Below, one piece after another: positions 45,058 through 57,800 of a DNA stretch of 64,000 nucleotides. The DNA is taken from NCBI GenBank assembly GCA_964017145.1, contig OZ024840.1, forward strand, positions 1,240,001 to 1,304,000, in the 5' to 3' direction. Positions within the stretch are counted from its first letter, which is position 1; every line of letters starts with the position of its first letter. The DNA comes from Agrocybe praecox. Its lineage: Eukaryota; Basidiomycota; Agaricomycetes; Agaricales; Agrocybaceae. The notes beneath the pieces were generated by a model. It was not told the DNA's origin and did no database searches. It was given only the letters and a program-made list of their open reading frames with translations. The translations under genes were made by a program, and so were the position numbers.

Positions 45058-48000
45058 TGCGCAACGGCCTAGGGAAGGAAATTAGTATATACTCGCACAA
45101 TGTAGCTAAGAAATATGACTACCTGCATGTGTTACTCGAGACATTAATCGATAAGGTTGACGTCATCTTTGTACAAGAACCGCCCTGGCGGATCATAAGA
45201 CAAGCGCCCTCCTCATCTAATAAGGAAGGTGATAACATCGTCGGCGCGCCTATGCATCCAGCTTGGTTGTATATGGTACGCCCCCCGGAAAATGAGGAGA
45301 TTCCCCCCCGAGTCATGGCATACGTGTCAAAGCGGCTCGAGAGACTCCGCCCTTCGATGAGACGAGATCTTATTGATCATCGTGACATCTTCGTTCTCTC
45401 GCTGTTCCAAGGCAACGAGACTTATAACTTCATGAATGTATATTCAGATGAAGCTAGCACAGCGATTCGGTATCTACAAGACCATGTCGATGAACTACCC
45501 CGCTTCCAATATATGGGAGGCGATTTTAACACTCATTCGAGGATGTGGGACCCCAATGTCACATATCACCGATGGAATGCCATCGCGCTGCTAGACATAG
45601 CCGCTGAACTCGACCTAGAATGGACGGAGCCGTCCAATCCGGGTCCCACATTTATATCCAACAATCCAGACCTTCGGCCTTCGGTCATAGATCTGGTATT
45701 CCGCGGGATTGCTGAGTCAGCGAGAAGTCGCGTGACACGGGCACCGGAACATCAGGGGCCAACGGATCATATTCCGTTGACAGCTTCTGTCAAATTAGGG
45801 GATGACGTCGAAGACGTGATCCGCTTCACAATCGCCAAGGGCTCCGATGCGTACAAAGCATGGAAGCTCGAACTACCGGGGAAAGTGGCTGCCATAGAGG
45901 CAGGACGTCTCGAGACCAGGGATGATGTTGAGCGAGTAGCGCAAGCACTTGCTGATGTCTTCACCGCTGCATGGAATTCCCATGCAAAGGAGACCCGAAT
46001 TACAAAGCATTCTAAACCATGGTGGAATAATGAATGCACAAACTCGCTTGCCGCTTATCGTGAGGACAAAACCGATGAGAAGTGGAAAGCATTTAGGAAG
46101 ATCGTCAAAGACGTCAAACGCGAATTCTTTGAGAGTCGAATCTCGGAAATCGCATACACCAATAGACGCCCATGGGACCTGATGGAATGGGTCAAACAGC
46201 GAAAGTTACCAGCCTGCGAAGCTATCCAATATCAAGGACAGCCCTGCCACGGAATGGACTCCCTATGGGATGCCCTCCACAACACCTACAACTCGGCCTC
46301 CGGCCGAGCAGTAGATCTCACAGTGCTAGACCCTCTCCCGACTCTTCAAGAGAGAGACTGGCCCCCATTCTCCAAGTTAGAATTGGACGAGGCGCTTGCG
46401 TCTTGTTCAAGTCTTTCGTCCCCCGGCCCAGATCATGTATCATGGCCGATTCTCAAAGAAGTTGTGAAGCAGCAAGCTGCTTCGCAACTTCTTATCGATC
46501 TCGCCAATGCCTGCATTCGTGTGGGTTATTGGCCGAGACACTTTAAGGAGTCGACTTCAGTTATTATACCGAAGCCGGGCAAACCTACATACTCCGACCC
46601 CAAGGCGTTCCGGCCCATCGTGCTGTTGAACACTACGGGGAAACTCATAGAGAAGATGATCTCGAATTGTCTTCAATACGACATGATCAAGTTTGACCTT
46701 GTTCATCCCAACCAAGTCAGAGGAGTGCGACAGCGCTCAACCGAAGATGCAGGGTTGTACCTTACCCATCTGATTCGCACCGGGTGGACTAAGGGACTCA
46801 AGACCAGCGTTGTCGCTTTCGACATCGCGCAGTTCTTCCCATCTCTTAACCATGACATGCTCAAGGCAATACTCAGAAAGCAGGGGTTCTCGCCACTTGT
46901 GGCACGGTTCTTCTCTTCATACCTAGTCGATCGATTCACATCTTATAGGTGGGGATCGTTTACATCCGACCCCCGGCAGGCGGATGTCGGTGTGGGACAA
47001 GGCTCTGCCTTGTCCCCCGTCCTCTCAGCATTATACATCGCTCCTGTGATGAAGCTATATCATATGGAAGAGATATCCCTCAAGACATCACTTCTATCAT
47101 ACGTGGATGACGGCACTTGCATTGCCCAAGCCAAAACCCTCCAGGAGAACACGGCAACCCTCGTGGCTGCTTATGCAGTCCTCCTTCGACTCTTCACCGC
47201 CATCGGACTCATTCTGGAACACAACAAATCCGAATACGCATGCTTCGACCGGTCGCACAATTACGACCCGCCACCCCTCGATCTCGGCTACGCCCCTTAT
47301 ACGGGGGACACCCCCCTTCGTCCAAAGCGCGTATGGCGCTATCTGGGCTTCTTCTTCGATCGCAAGCTCACCTTCAAAGAGCATGTGTGATTCTACTCTA
47401 CCAAGTCCCTATCATCGGTGAAAGCCATGAAGATGCTTGGAAGTTCAACTCATGGTCTCCATCCCAAGGAGAAGCGACTATTATACCGAGCGTGCGTCTT
47501 ACCGATAGCAACGTACGGATATTGTCTGTGGTATTTTGAAGGCTCCCGATCCAAGGGAGCTCTCGAAGACCTGCGCAAAATGCAGCGTAAAGCGGCACTT
47601 TGGATCACAGGTGCATTTCGCACCTCCCCCACAGGCGGGGTTGAGGCCCTTGCAGGCCTCATCCCCGTCCATCTCCATCTGAAGAAACTAGGCGGTCGGT
47701 CTAACTACCGCGCTGCCACGTTATCAGACACCCATCCGCTTAGGTCGCTCCTCTCAGAGGAACATCACAAGCGAGCTGACGTTCACCCGTTGGCAATTTC
47801 AAGGCTCACTCCCGCCCAGAAAGCAAAGGTCGGAGGAGCCCTCATGGAGATAGACCGTCATCTCCCTGAACTCACAGAGTCTTTCTCGCCCGTTGCGACA
47901 GAGGCTCGACCTGGAAACAGGTTGTTGGACTTATTCGACGACCGATTCACATTCGAACCATGCCCTACTGGACGCAGTTCGCGTAGGTCTCAACCAAGTG

Positions 48001-48903
48001 CTCCGAGAAGCACAAGACCAAGAAACAACGGTATATTGCGCGGTCGACGCTTCGGTGCCGAACGACGTACAACGACAGGCGGTTTCGACTGCCTTATTAT
48101 ACCGGGGACACGAACAGATTCACACCGTTTCACATCCTGCCGGACGAGTGACTGCACCCGATGCAGAACTCTTTGCCATCCGCTCAGCGATTGTCCTTGC
48201 CACCCAGCAGGATGATTGCGAACGTATTGCCATTTTCACTGACTCAATGGCCTCGGCCAAACGAGCACTGGATCCTACCCTCCACAGTGGTCAAGGACAT
48301 TCCTTGGCTATATGTCGAGCACTTCAACCATGGCTAGAAGAAGACGCCGCATGCAAAGTAGACTTCATTCAGGTTCCATCGAAACTGAAATGGAGGATAC
48401 ACCAAGAAGCCAACGACATCAGTCGGGCTCAAGTCGAACCTGTCGGGGACCACCCGGCTACTTCCTTGGATAGTGTACGAAAGGTCGTCACTAAAACAGT
48501 ACAGGAGGATTGGAAGACTCTCTTCCGAGACCCCAATTACCGAGGGCATAATTTCCTGCCACTCAAGAATCTCGCCGGGGATTTACTCGAGCCGACGTAT
48601 CTTCAAGAAGGTACTTGGCTCCGTGAAGTGAAAGACGCACATATTCCGTACGTCGCGAGGATGATGAGATGTATCCTCAATCACGCTCCTATTGGTGCTT
48701 ACTATGAGCGCTTTAACATTCAAGAACCTCATGCATGCGAGTGCGGCCACCATCTGCAAACGCGCGCACATATATTGCAAGTGTGTACAAAACATACACG
48801 CGAGCACGACGGTCGGTCACCGGAACTTCTGGTGCATCTGATCAAGTTCCTGGACGACAACGACTCGGTGTTTGCGTTCAGGCGACCCGCAGGGGTTGGA
48901 TAA
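45057..48903 (+). pseudogene. LINE ORF2: endonuclease, reverse transcriptase, RNase H
   Basis: APE endonuclease motifs are QEPPW, YMGGDFNTHSRMWD, NPGPTFISNN, SVIDLVF and GPTDHIPL. The reverse transcriptase has SVIIPKPGK, FRPIVLLNT, VVAFDIAQFFPS, GVGQGSALSPVLS and the catalytic SYVDDG. RNase H follows with YCAVDASV, AELFAIRSA, IFTDSMASAKRAL and HQEANDISR. The C-terminus has the zinc knuckle CECGHHLQTRAHILQVC. It is broken twice: TGA at 47388-47390 after FKEHV, and a 14 nt deletion at 47970/47971 relative to LINE copy 2, which shifts the frame just before RNase H. It ends RRPAGVG at 48903. Confidence 0.85.
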
Positions 48904-49432
48904 GCAGGTTGGGCCAAGGTTCGGCCTGCGGGACATGCTCCTCTCGGACCGCGGAACTTGTTCTGCTCGGTCTTTGGACTCTTTGCCATTACAATGGCGC
49001 GCGCCTCAGTACTCGGACTTGTGGGATTCGTCCTAACCCTGCGGGGGCGTTCGGGGCCCTTCAGTGGGTACCTTGGTTTGTGGGCTTCGGCTCGACCCTT
49101 CGGGGGCACCCGGGCTAAGCGGAAGCAGCGATGCGACTTGGAACGTGAGGGGACTGCGGATTGGGCAGAGCGGGGACTGTGGGCTGGGTTGGGGGTGGAC
49201 TGTGGGCTGGGCTCGACGCCCGGCCACAATGCTTGCACGCTTGCGACGGCGCCCGCGCCGTTGAACCAGCAACATTCTGACCGCCTAACGGCGGTCTGCA
49301 ATCTTGGCGGGCCTTTGCCCGCCCTCGCGGACGTAGCGTAGTATTAAATCTTGCTTAGCATGCTTATGTATGTAATGTAGGGACCGGACTGCAATCGCGC
49401 ACCGGAATACAAGTGGGACCTCGGTCCTTTGA

Positions 49433-49464
<32 letters not shown>

Positions 49465-49466
<2 letters not shown>

Positions 49467-50967
49467 GGTAAAAGCCATGAAGATGCTTGGAAGTTCAACT
49501 CGTGGTCTCCATCCCAAGGAGAAGCGACTACTGTACCGTGCATGCGTCCTACCAATCGCAACGTACGGATACCGTCTGTGGTACTTTGAAGGCTCCCGCT
49601 CTAAGGGAGCTCTCGAAGACCTGCGCAAAATGCAGCGTAAAGCGGCACTTTGGATCACAGGTGCATTCCGCACGTCTCCTACAGGCGGAGTTGAGGCCCT
49701 TGCGGGCCTCATCCCCGTCCACCTCCATCTGAAGAAACTAGGCGGCCGGTCCAACTATAGGGCTGCCACGCTATCAGACACCCATCCACTTAGGGCGCTC
49801 CTCTCCGAGGAGCACCACAAGCGGGCTGACGTTCACCCGTTAGCAATTTCAAGGCTCACTCCTGCTCAGAAAGCAAAGGTAGGAGGGGCCCTCATGGAGA
49901 TAGACCGTCATCTCCCTGAACTCACAGAGTCTTTCTCGCCTGTTGCGACAGAGGCTCGACCTGGAAACAGGTTGCTGGATTTATTCGACGACCGTTTCAC
50001 ATTCGAACCGTGCCCCACTGACGACGAGTTAGCGGACGCAGTTCGCGTAGGTCTCAACCAAGTGCTTCGAGAAGCACAAGACCAAGAAACAACGGTGTAT
50101 TGCGCGGTCGACGCCTCGGTGCCGAACGACATACAACGACAGGCGGTCTCGACTGCCTTATTATACCGGGGACACGAACGGATTCATACCGTATCGCATC
50201 CTGCCGGACGAGTGACTGCCCCAGACGCAGAACTCTTTGCCATCCGTTCAGCGATTGTCCTTGCCACCCAGCAGGACGATTGCGAGCGAATTGTTATCTT
50301 CACCGACTCGATGGCTTCGGCCAAACGAGCGCTGGACCCCACCCTCCATAGTGGTCAAGGACACTCCTTGGCCATCTGTCGAGCTCTTCAACCGTGGCTA
50401 GAGGAAGACGCCGCGTGCAAAGTAGACTTCATTCAGGTTCCGTCGAAACTGAAATGGAGGATACACCAAGAGGCCAATGACATCAGTCGGGCTCAAGTCA
50501 AACCTGTCGGGGATCACCCGGCTACTTCCTTGGATAGTGTACGAAAGGTCGTCACTAAAACAGTACAGGAGGACTGGAAGACTCTCTTCCGAGACCCCAA
50601 TTACCGAGGGCACAATTTCTTGCCACTCAAGAATCTCGCTGGGGATTTACTCGAGCCGACGTATCTTCAAGAAGGTACTTGGCTCCGTGAAGTGAAAGAC
50701 GCACATATTCCGTACGTCGCGAGGATGATGAGATGCATCCTCAATCACGCTCCTATTGGTGCTTATTATGAGCGCTTTAACATTCAAGAACCTCATGCAT
50801 GCGAGTGCGGCCACCACCTGCAAACGCGCGCACATATATTACAAGTGTGTACGAAACATACACGCGAACATGACGGTCGGTCACCGGAACTCCTGGTGCA
50901 TCTGATCAAATTCCTGGATGACAACGACTCAGCGTTTGCGTTCAGGCGACCCGCAGGGGTTGGATAG
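49465..50967 (+). pseudogene. LINE ORF2 C-terminal fragment (connector, RNase H, zinc knuckle)
   Basis: Uninterrupted frame of about 500 codons from SVKAMKMLGSST to RRPAGVG. It has RNase H motifs AVDASVPND, AELFAIRSAIV, IFTDSMASAKRAL and LKWRIHQEANDIS, and the CECGHH zinc knuckle. Unlike copy 1 it retains the DDELADAV segment, so it is the better reference for this part of the family. The frame happens to be open through the A-run upstream (poly-Lys), but that is not a natural start. Endonuclease and reverse transcriptase are absent. Confidence 0.85.
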
Positions 50968-51494
50968 GCAAGTTGGGCTACGGCTCAGCTTGCGGGACAT
51001 GCTCTTCTCGGAATGCGGAACTTGTTCTGCTCGATCTTCGGATCCTTTGCCATTACAATGGCGCGCGCCTCAGTACTCAGACTTGTGGGATTCGTCCTGA
51101 CCCTGCGGGGGCGTTCGGGGCCCTTCAGTGGGTACCTTGGTTTGTGGGCCTCGGCCTGACCCTTCGGGGGCACCCGGGCTAAGCGGAAGCGGCGATGCGA
51201 CTTGGAACGTGAGGGGACCGCGGATGGGGTGGACGGGGACTGTGGGCTGGGTTGAGGGTGAACTGTGGGTTGGGCTCGATGCCCGGCTACAATGCTTACA
51301 CGCTTGCGACGACGCTCGCGCCGTCGAACCAGCAACATTCTGACCGCCTGACGGCGGTCTGCAATCTTGGTGAGCTTTTGCCTGCCCTCGCAGACGTAGC
51401 ATAGTATCAAATCTTGCTTAGCATGCTTATGTATGTAACGTAGGGACCGGACTGCAATCGCGCACCGGAATACAAGTGGGACTTCGGTCCTTTG

Positions 51495-51515
<21 letters not shown>
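49465..51515 (+). mobile_element. LINE copy 2, 5'-truncated, fused to the tail of copy 1
   Basis: Begins immediately after the A-run of copy 1, at the point equivalent to 47414 (TCGGTRAAAGCCATGAAG), and runs through the same 3' UTR to a T/A-rich tail. It shows normal LINE 5' truncation. The tail here is a T-run then an A-run (51495-51527), abutting Copia A. Confidence 0.85.
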
Positions 51516-51527
<12 letters not shown>

Positions 51528-53937
51528 TGTAGATGAATTCATCGAGATCACCATTGGTGAAAGCAGCAGAGATGTCCACAGAGCGAAGTTCAAGGTCATT
51601 GACAGCAGAGAGAGCCAGAATCATGCGAAGTGTTGCGGGACGAAATGTAGGAGCAAAGACCTCAGTGTAATCGACTCCAGGACGTTGGCTGTAGCCTTTG
51701 GCAACAATGCGAGCCTTGTAGCGCTCAACAGAGCCAGAAGCAGTGCGCTTTACCTTGAAAACCCAACCAGAACCAATAGCCTTCGCACCAGGTGGTAAAT
51801 CAACCAACTCCCAAGTGTCATTTCCAGCAAGAGTGAAGAACTCTGCTTTTGCAGCCTCTGACCACTTGTCTGCATCTGTGCTTTTCATGGCCTCTCTGTA
51901 ATTTCGAGGCTCTGAAGTCGACGCAGCACCAGCAAACTGGACATGATCAAGACCATCCATATCATCCTGAGCAGTCTGAACAACCCACCACTCTCCTGGT
52001 GGCTTTGTTTGCATGTTAGAGCGTCTAGGCTCAGGCTGAGGCTCAGGAGGTTGGGCAGATCAACCAGTTTGCTTTCTGGGAGCAGGTGGTGGTGCAGGAG
52101 GCAATGGAGACAAAGCAGGTGGTGGAGGTGTGTGTGGAGGACTGTCAGGAAGTGGTGTTGTTTCTGGTTCAGTCTTTGGTGTGTTGGGTGCAAGTGCAGG
52201 AGTGTCTGCATCAGAGGGCGAGTTTGCGATGTTTGGAGCATTTGGAGCATCAGCAGGAGCAGCAGGAGGTGCTGGAGATGGTTGGTGCACATTTGGAGCG
52301 TCTGGAGCGTGATTTGGCAGATTTGAATCATCATTATCATCCCCCCCCAAATCTGGCAAGTCAACAAGCTCAGGAGCTGGAGAAGGCGAACCAGCAGGCC
52401 AGAGGTTGATTGAACCAGTTTGCTTGAGTCCAGGAAAGCTTCTTTCGTTGAAAACAGCCCTTTCAGATATGATGGTCTTCTTGGTGGATGGGTTGTAGAA
52501 CAGCCAGCCCTTGTAGCCAGAAGGATAACCAACAAAGATGCATTTCTCCATATGAGGCTGGAGTGACTTCCTTTTGTCCTGCTGGATGAAGACATATGCA
52601 GCACACCCAAAAACGCGTAAATTGCTGACATTGGGCTTCTTCTTGTACCACTCAGTGTAGGGAGTTGTACCAGGCAGTGGGGCAGTAGGGAGACGATTCC
52701 AGACATGGACATAAGCAGCAACAGCCAGTTTCCAAAACGAAGCAGGGAGACAAGATTGAACAAGCATTGCAGTGGCATGATCAGAGATGGTCCTGTTAGC
52801 TCTCTCTGCAACTCCATTCTGCTGAGGTCGATTTCTGGTGCTGTGGCGTCTCACAATGCCACAATCATCAGTGAACTTGAGAAAAGCGGTGGACATGTAT
52901 TCACCAGCCTTGTCATCCTGCAGTGCCTTGATTTTCGCATTCAGCTGGTTCTCAGCATAAGCTTTGAATGTCTTGAAAGCATCAAAAGCATCGCTTTTTC
53001 GCTTCAAGAACATGATGGCCTTGAGCTTGGTACAGTCATCAATGAAGGTGATCCAGTAGCGAAATCCTTCAGGAGATTGGACTGGAAGTGGACCATGAAG
53101 ATCAGAGTGAATGAGTTCAAGGGGAGCAGTAGAAATGCAAGATGAGCTGGGGAATGGAGAGGAGACCATCTTGCCAGCTAAGCAAGGTTCACAGATGGGG
53201 TCAGGCTTGTCAGTGGAGTTGATGATCAGACCAATAACCAAGTCATCCTTGAGTAGCTTGTGGACATTGTCAATGCTGTGGTGGCAAAAGCGCTGGTGCC
53301 AGAGGCTGACATCCATAGGAAGAGTGGAGGAAGCAGCATTAGCATGCTCAAAAGGCTCAGTGACTGCATTGAGGATACCAGTGTTCTGAGAGGTGACAGT
53401 AGCCTGAAAAAGCGTAGCTCCCTTGAATTTGAAGTGCATGGTGTCTGCATCAACCTCCATCCTGATCCCTTTTCGCTTTGTGAGGTATAAACAAGCCAAT
53501 AGATTATTCCGAAGCTGAGGGACATGCAAAACACGAGTTAACTCTACAGAACGAGACTCTATTCCATTTACAACTGGGTGAATCACCACAGTGCCAACAC
53601 CTGCTGAATACACAATAGTGTGATCAGCCAACTTGATTGGAACACAAAGGGGGGAGTAGTTCCTTAGCCATTGACGATGTGGTGTCATATGACTAGTGGC
53701 CCCTGTGTCTGCAAGCCAATCAAAGCCAGTGGTGTTGTTGGAATCAGAGTCTGTTCTGAGAGCACTTGCATTGCCAGCATATTCGGTTTCTTGCTCCTGT
53801 GCCTTGTTCGCTTTCTTGGCCTTTCTGGTGGTCTTGACATTGTCCTGTGCTTCCCTTTGAGCTCGCAAAAAGCGACTGCAAGAGGCTTGCAAGTGGTTGT
53901 TAATGCCACAAAAAGCGCACTTGATAGTGTTAGAAAT
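51528..53937 (-). pseudogene. Copia A pol, both ends missing
   Basis: Ty1/copia polyprotein fragment. From right to left: a broken zinc knuckle (CAFCGINNHLQASC), protease DTGATSHMTPHR, integrase HHCC (WHQRFCHHS, CEPCLAGK) and DDE core (IHSDLHGP, FIDDC, DDKAGEY, NGVAERANRT), a Pro/Ala-rich linker, and the start of reverse transcriptase (WVFKVKRTASG, YKARIVAKGYSQRPGVDY, LRSVDISAAFTNGDLDE). It stops at 51528, where the LINE 2 tail begins, so the RT active site, RNase H and 3' LTR are missing. TGA at 52060-52062 interrupts the frame after PRKQTG. At 53937 it is cut by the LTR of Copia B; its gag N-terminus is found at 60811-61277. Confidence 0.85.
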
Positions 53938-54786
53938 TGACAATAGTGTAACCAATAGTCAATAGACTTATAGTCAACAGTAAAGCCAAGTCTCAAGTGC
54001 ACAACAATGACTAGTCTTAATGAAAATAGTATATTGCTTCTGTATAACCAAAATCCCAATCTAGTGTCTTGAGTACTCCCCAGACATAGTAGGAATACCG
54101 CTTTGTTTGTTTCTATTTACCCCAAAAATCCCTAGGCGCCAATATAGGTGCCCACAATATCGCGTTCGAAATCAGTGGTGCACCAAACGAAGTTCTACGC
54201 TACATATTATATACTGCCGGATTCGTCTCTTTAAGGAGATTCTGTTAAAGGGAGCGAGTGCGCGACGCTGTGAGCTACCTGGTGACCTAATATGGTGCAC
54301 CCAAGACGAAGGACTGAGGAGCTATGAAGAGCTGAAGTCCAGAGTGAGTAACTAGTGTATTGAGACATAAAGACATACTACTGACCTGAAGTCCAGAGTG
54401 AGTAACTGGGGACTTCAGGGTTTGGTCTACAGACTTATATAGCTAGACTGTATGACAGATGAAACACGTAAGAGATGTGAAACATGTAAGAGAATATGAA
54501 ACATGTAAGAAACGTGAAACATGTAACAGATACTGAAACATGTAAGAAGGGTGAAACATGTTTCAGGTTGACAGAAGTGTGATGGTGCTTCTGGAGCATT
54601 CTGGAAGGTGGAGACTTGGAGGGCAAATTCTAACAGATTCCGAATCCGAAGAGATCTCGTCCATAGCTGTACTCTATAAATAGTTATTTATGAAATACTG
54701 TCCAAAAACAGGGAAAAACACCGAAATCTATATGAAGTCCATATGTACAAGTCCAGAATCAAAGTGTTTGATCACTAATTTCAACA
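53938..54786 (-). repeat. Copia B 3' LTR (451 bp native) with nested solo LTR
   Basis: Starts TGTTAGAAATTGAC on the plus strand, as does the 5' LTR remnant at 59193, and ends AATTTCAACA. Subtracting the nested solo LTR and one GATTC leaves about 451 bp. Confidence 0.75.
54243..54635. mobile_element. solo LTR of the Copia A family, TSD GATTC
   Basis: 393 bp starting TGTTAAAGGGAGCGAG and ending CAAATTCTAACA, nearly identical to the Copia A LTR at 61476-61906. It is flanked by GATTC on both sides (54238-54242 and 54636-54640). It arose by LTR-LTR recombination after insertion into the Copia B LTR. Confidence 0.9.
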
Positions 54787-54874
54787 CAACCCTCTGAGAA
54801 AACACTTTGACAATGGTGCAACCCAGAGATGTTCCATCACTTCCAAAACAACCCCCTGATGATACATCTCCCCA

Positions 54875-57800
54875 CTACTCCACTAACCCCATCATCTTTC
54901 TCAACTTTTCAACCTGAGGCTTTGGCAACGCTTTTGTTAATAAATCGGCTGGCATGTCTTCTGTCGGAATATATATTGGCTGAATCCTCTTCATCTCCAC
55001 CTGATCCCTCAACCAGTAGAAACACAAGTCCAAGTGCTTCATCTTCCCATGATGTTCTGGATTCTTCGCCACAGACATAGATGATTGGTTGTCCATATAT
55101 AGTTTGGCTGGTGCGATTGGTGTATATCCAAGTTCCTTGAGAATGTTCTGTATCCAACGTATTTCCATTCCTGCTGCTCCAGCTGCAATAAACTCTGCCT
55201 CCGTTGTTGACCTTGTCACTACAGGTTGTAGTTTGCTCCTCCACGCAACTGCTCCTGTCCCAATCTTCACCATATAGCCACTTGTTGACTTTCCACTATC
55301 CTTATTTCCTCCATGGTCGGCATCACTGTAGGTCACAAATAATTCATCGCCAATTGTTGGGTCCGGTCCATATTCCAGCTTTACGTCCAATGTGCCCTTC
55401 AAATATCTGAACAAGTGCTTGACCGCTTTCCAATGTTCTTCACCAGGATTGTGATTGAACCGGGCTAATAAAGCCACCACAAATGCAATATCCAGTCTGG
55501 TCATCATGGCCAGATACATAAGAGATCCAATGGCAGAAATGTAAGGAATGACACTCATTTTGCTTTTCTCTTCAATTGTCTTGGGACATTGCTCTGACGT
55601 CAGCTTTAATCCTGGAATCATAGGTGTGCCAACGGGTTTGCAATCTGACATGTTGAATTCCTCCAATTTGTTGATAATATACTGGCCCTGAGACAAATAC
55701 AATTTCCGATTTGCCCTGTCTCTTGTGATTTCAACACCCAATAGATAGTTGGTTTCACCTAGATCCCACAATTTAAAGTGCTTTCCAAGTTCCATAACAA
55801 ATTTGTCAAGAGCATCCTTTGATTTTGAAGCAAGAGTAATATCATCCACAAACACAGGCATAATGACTTTGACATTATCTCGGTCATAGATATAGAGTGA
55901 GGAATCACTGTACGTCTTTTTGAACCCCAGTTCAATCAAGACCTTTCCAAGTGTTTCACTCCATAACCGTGATGACTGCTTTAACCCATAAAGGGACTTG
56001 TTGAGTCGAAAGACTACCTTTTGTTGACCTTGCACAAATCCTGCTGGTGGCTGCATATAGATCTCAACGTCAATATCACTGTTAGTGAACGCATATGAAA
56101 TGTCCACAGAACGGAGTTCTAAATCTTCTATTGCAGCCAATGCCAATACGATACGGACAGTTGCCTGTCACATAGTTGATGCAAAGGTCTCAAAGTAATC
56201 CTGACCAGGTCGCTGGTTAAAACCCTTAGCAACCACACGTGCTTTGAACCGTTCAATTGTCCCATCTGCGTTATATTTAGTTTTGAAGACCCATTTTGAC
56301 CCAATTGCTTTCTGCCCTTCCGGTAACTCCACTGCCTCCCAAGTCTTGTTTTCCAAATGCCAGTTCATTTCCTCCATCATTGCTTCATGCCATTGCCTTG
56401 CCTGTTCGCTTTTCATTGCTTCTGAGTATGTTTGTGGGTCAGGAGATCCACCCACAACATTAGCTGCTTCAGTTTCATCATCATCCTCCTCATCAAAATC
56501 ATAGTCTGGAACAGCTGGCGTTGGCTTTCTGACAACCCACCATTGTCCTGGTGGTTTCACTGTGCGTGTTGATCGTCGTAATCCCTCTGGCTTGGTTGGT
56601 TCTGGTTTGAAATCCTCCTCCGATTGATCTTCATCATCACTTTCAATAACATGCTTCTGGCGATTTTTAGCAATAGGTTGTTCAGGTTCTTCATCGTCAC
56701 TATCAACAGCTGGTTCCAAAGCATTCTGGTCTCCAATTTCATGTTTGGGCTCTACAATGTCAGGAGGTGCATCCTGTAATTGTGGTTCAGGTGCTGGTTC
56801 ATCATCCTCCTCTATGTTCACATTCCCTGGTATTGGCACTGGTTCAGCCTCTGTATGATCATGTTTATTGGACGTCATCAATTCGCCTCCGTATGTGTAC
56901 CGTTCATCAAAGTCAGCTCGTTCGCAAATGATGACTTTCTTGGTTTCAGGATTATAAAACTTCCAGCCTTTGTAACCATCTGGATATCCAATAAAAATGC
57001 ATTTCTCCATATGTGAACCCAAATGCCCTCGTTTATCCTTCTGAATGTGAACATAGGCAATACAACCCCAAACACGTAAATGGCTAACATTAGGTCGCTT
57101 TTTATGCCAGACTTCATATGGGGTCTTTCCAATAACAGCAGATGTGGGACAACGATTCAATACATGTACAAGTGCAGCCAAACACTCAGCCCAAAATTTC
57201 TTGGACAGACCTGATTCTTCCAGCAGTGCTACAATCCTTTCAGCAATAGTGCGATTAGCACGTTCAGCCACACCATTCTGTTGAGGTCGGTTCCTGCAAG
57301 TATGCTCCCGCACAATTCCACATTCATCCAGATAAGCCTTGAATTCATTAGACATATATTCACCACCTTTGTCGTCTCGGAATCGTTTGATTTTCTTGCC
57401 AGTCTGATTCTCAGCATAAGCTTTGAATGACTTGAATGCTTCAAATGTGTTGCTCTTCTTCTTCATAGGAACATAGACTTTAAAGCGCCCACAATCATCT
57501 ATAAACGACACCCAATAACGATATCCACCATGTGAGATGACACCAACATCATGTACGTCTGAATGAATCAATTCCAATATGTCTGTAGCTCTATTTTCTG
57601 ATGACGGGAATGGGTTTGCATGCATCTTGCTAGCTAGACATGGCTCACAAATAGGATCTGGCTTTGCCTTTGAATCAATAGTCAAACCATCAACTAGATT
57701 ATTCTTCATCATCAACTTAATCCCATCATAGTTGTGGTGTCCTAACCGTTTATGCCAAAGAGACAAATCAAGAGGCAGCGTTGAAGCCAAATGTACATTC

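Larger units (their letters stand above)
43731..49464 (+). mobile_element. LINE copy 1 (APE-type, with RNase H), near full length
   Basis: Non-LTR retrotransposon with ORF1, ORF2, a roughly 530 bp 3' UTR and a 27 nt A-run (49438-49464). The 5' UTR is cut by the gap. Endonuclease, reverse transcriptase, RNase H and C-terminal zinc-knuckle order resembles Tad-like fungal LINEs; the exact clade was not determined. ORF2 carries one stop and one frameshift, so this copy is not autonomous. Confidence 0.85.

Noticed and set aside
49429..49464. Start of LINE copy 2 frame with a poly-lysine leader
   Set aside because: It is the A-run of LINE copy 1 read as codons.
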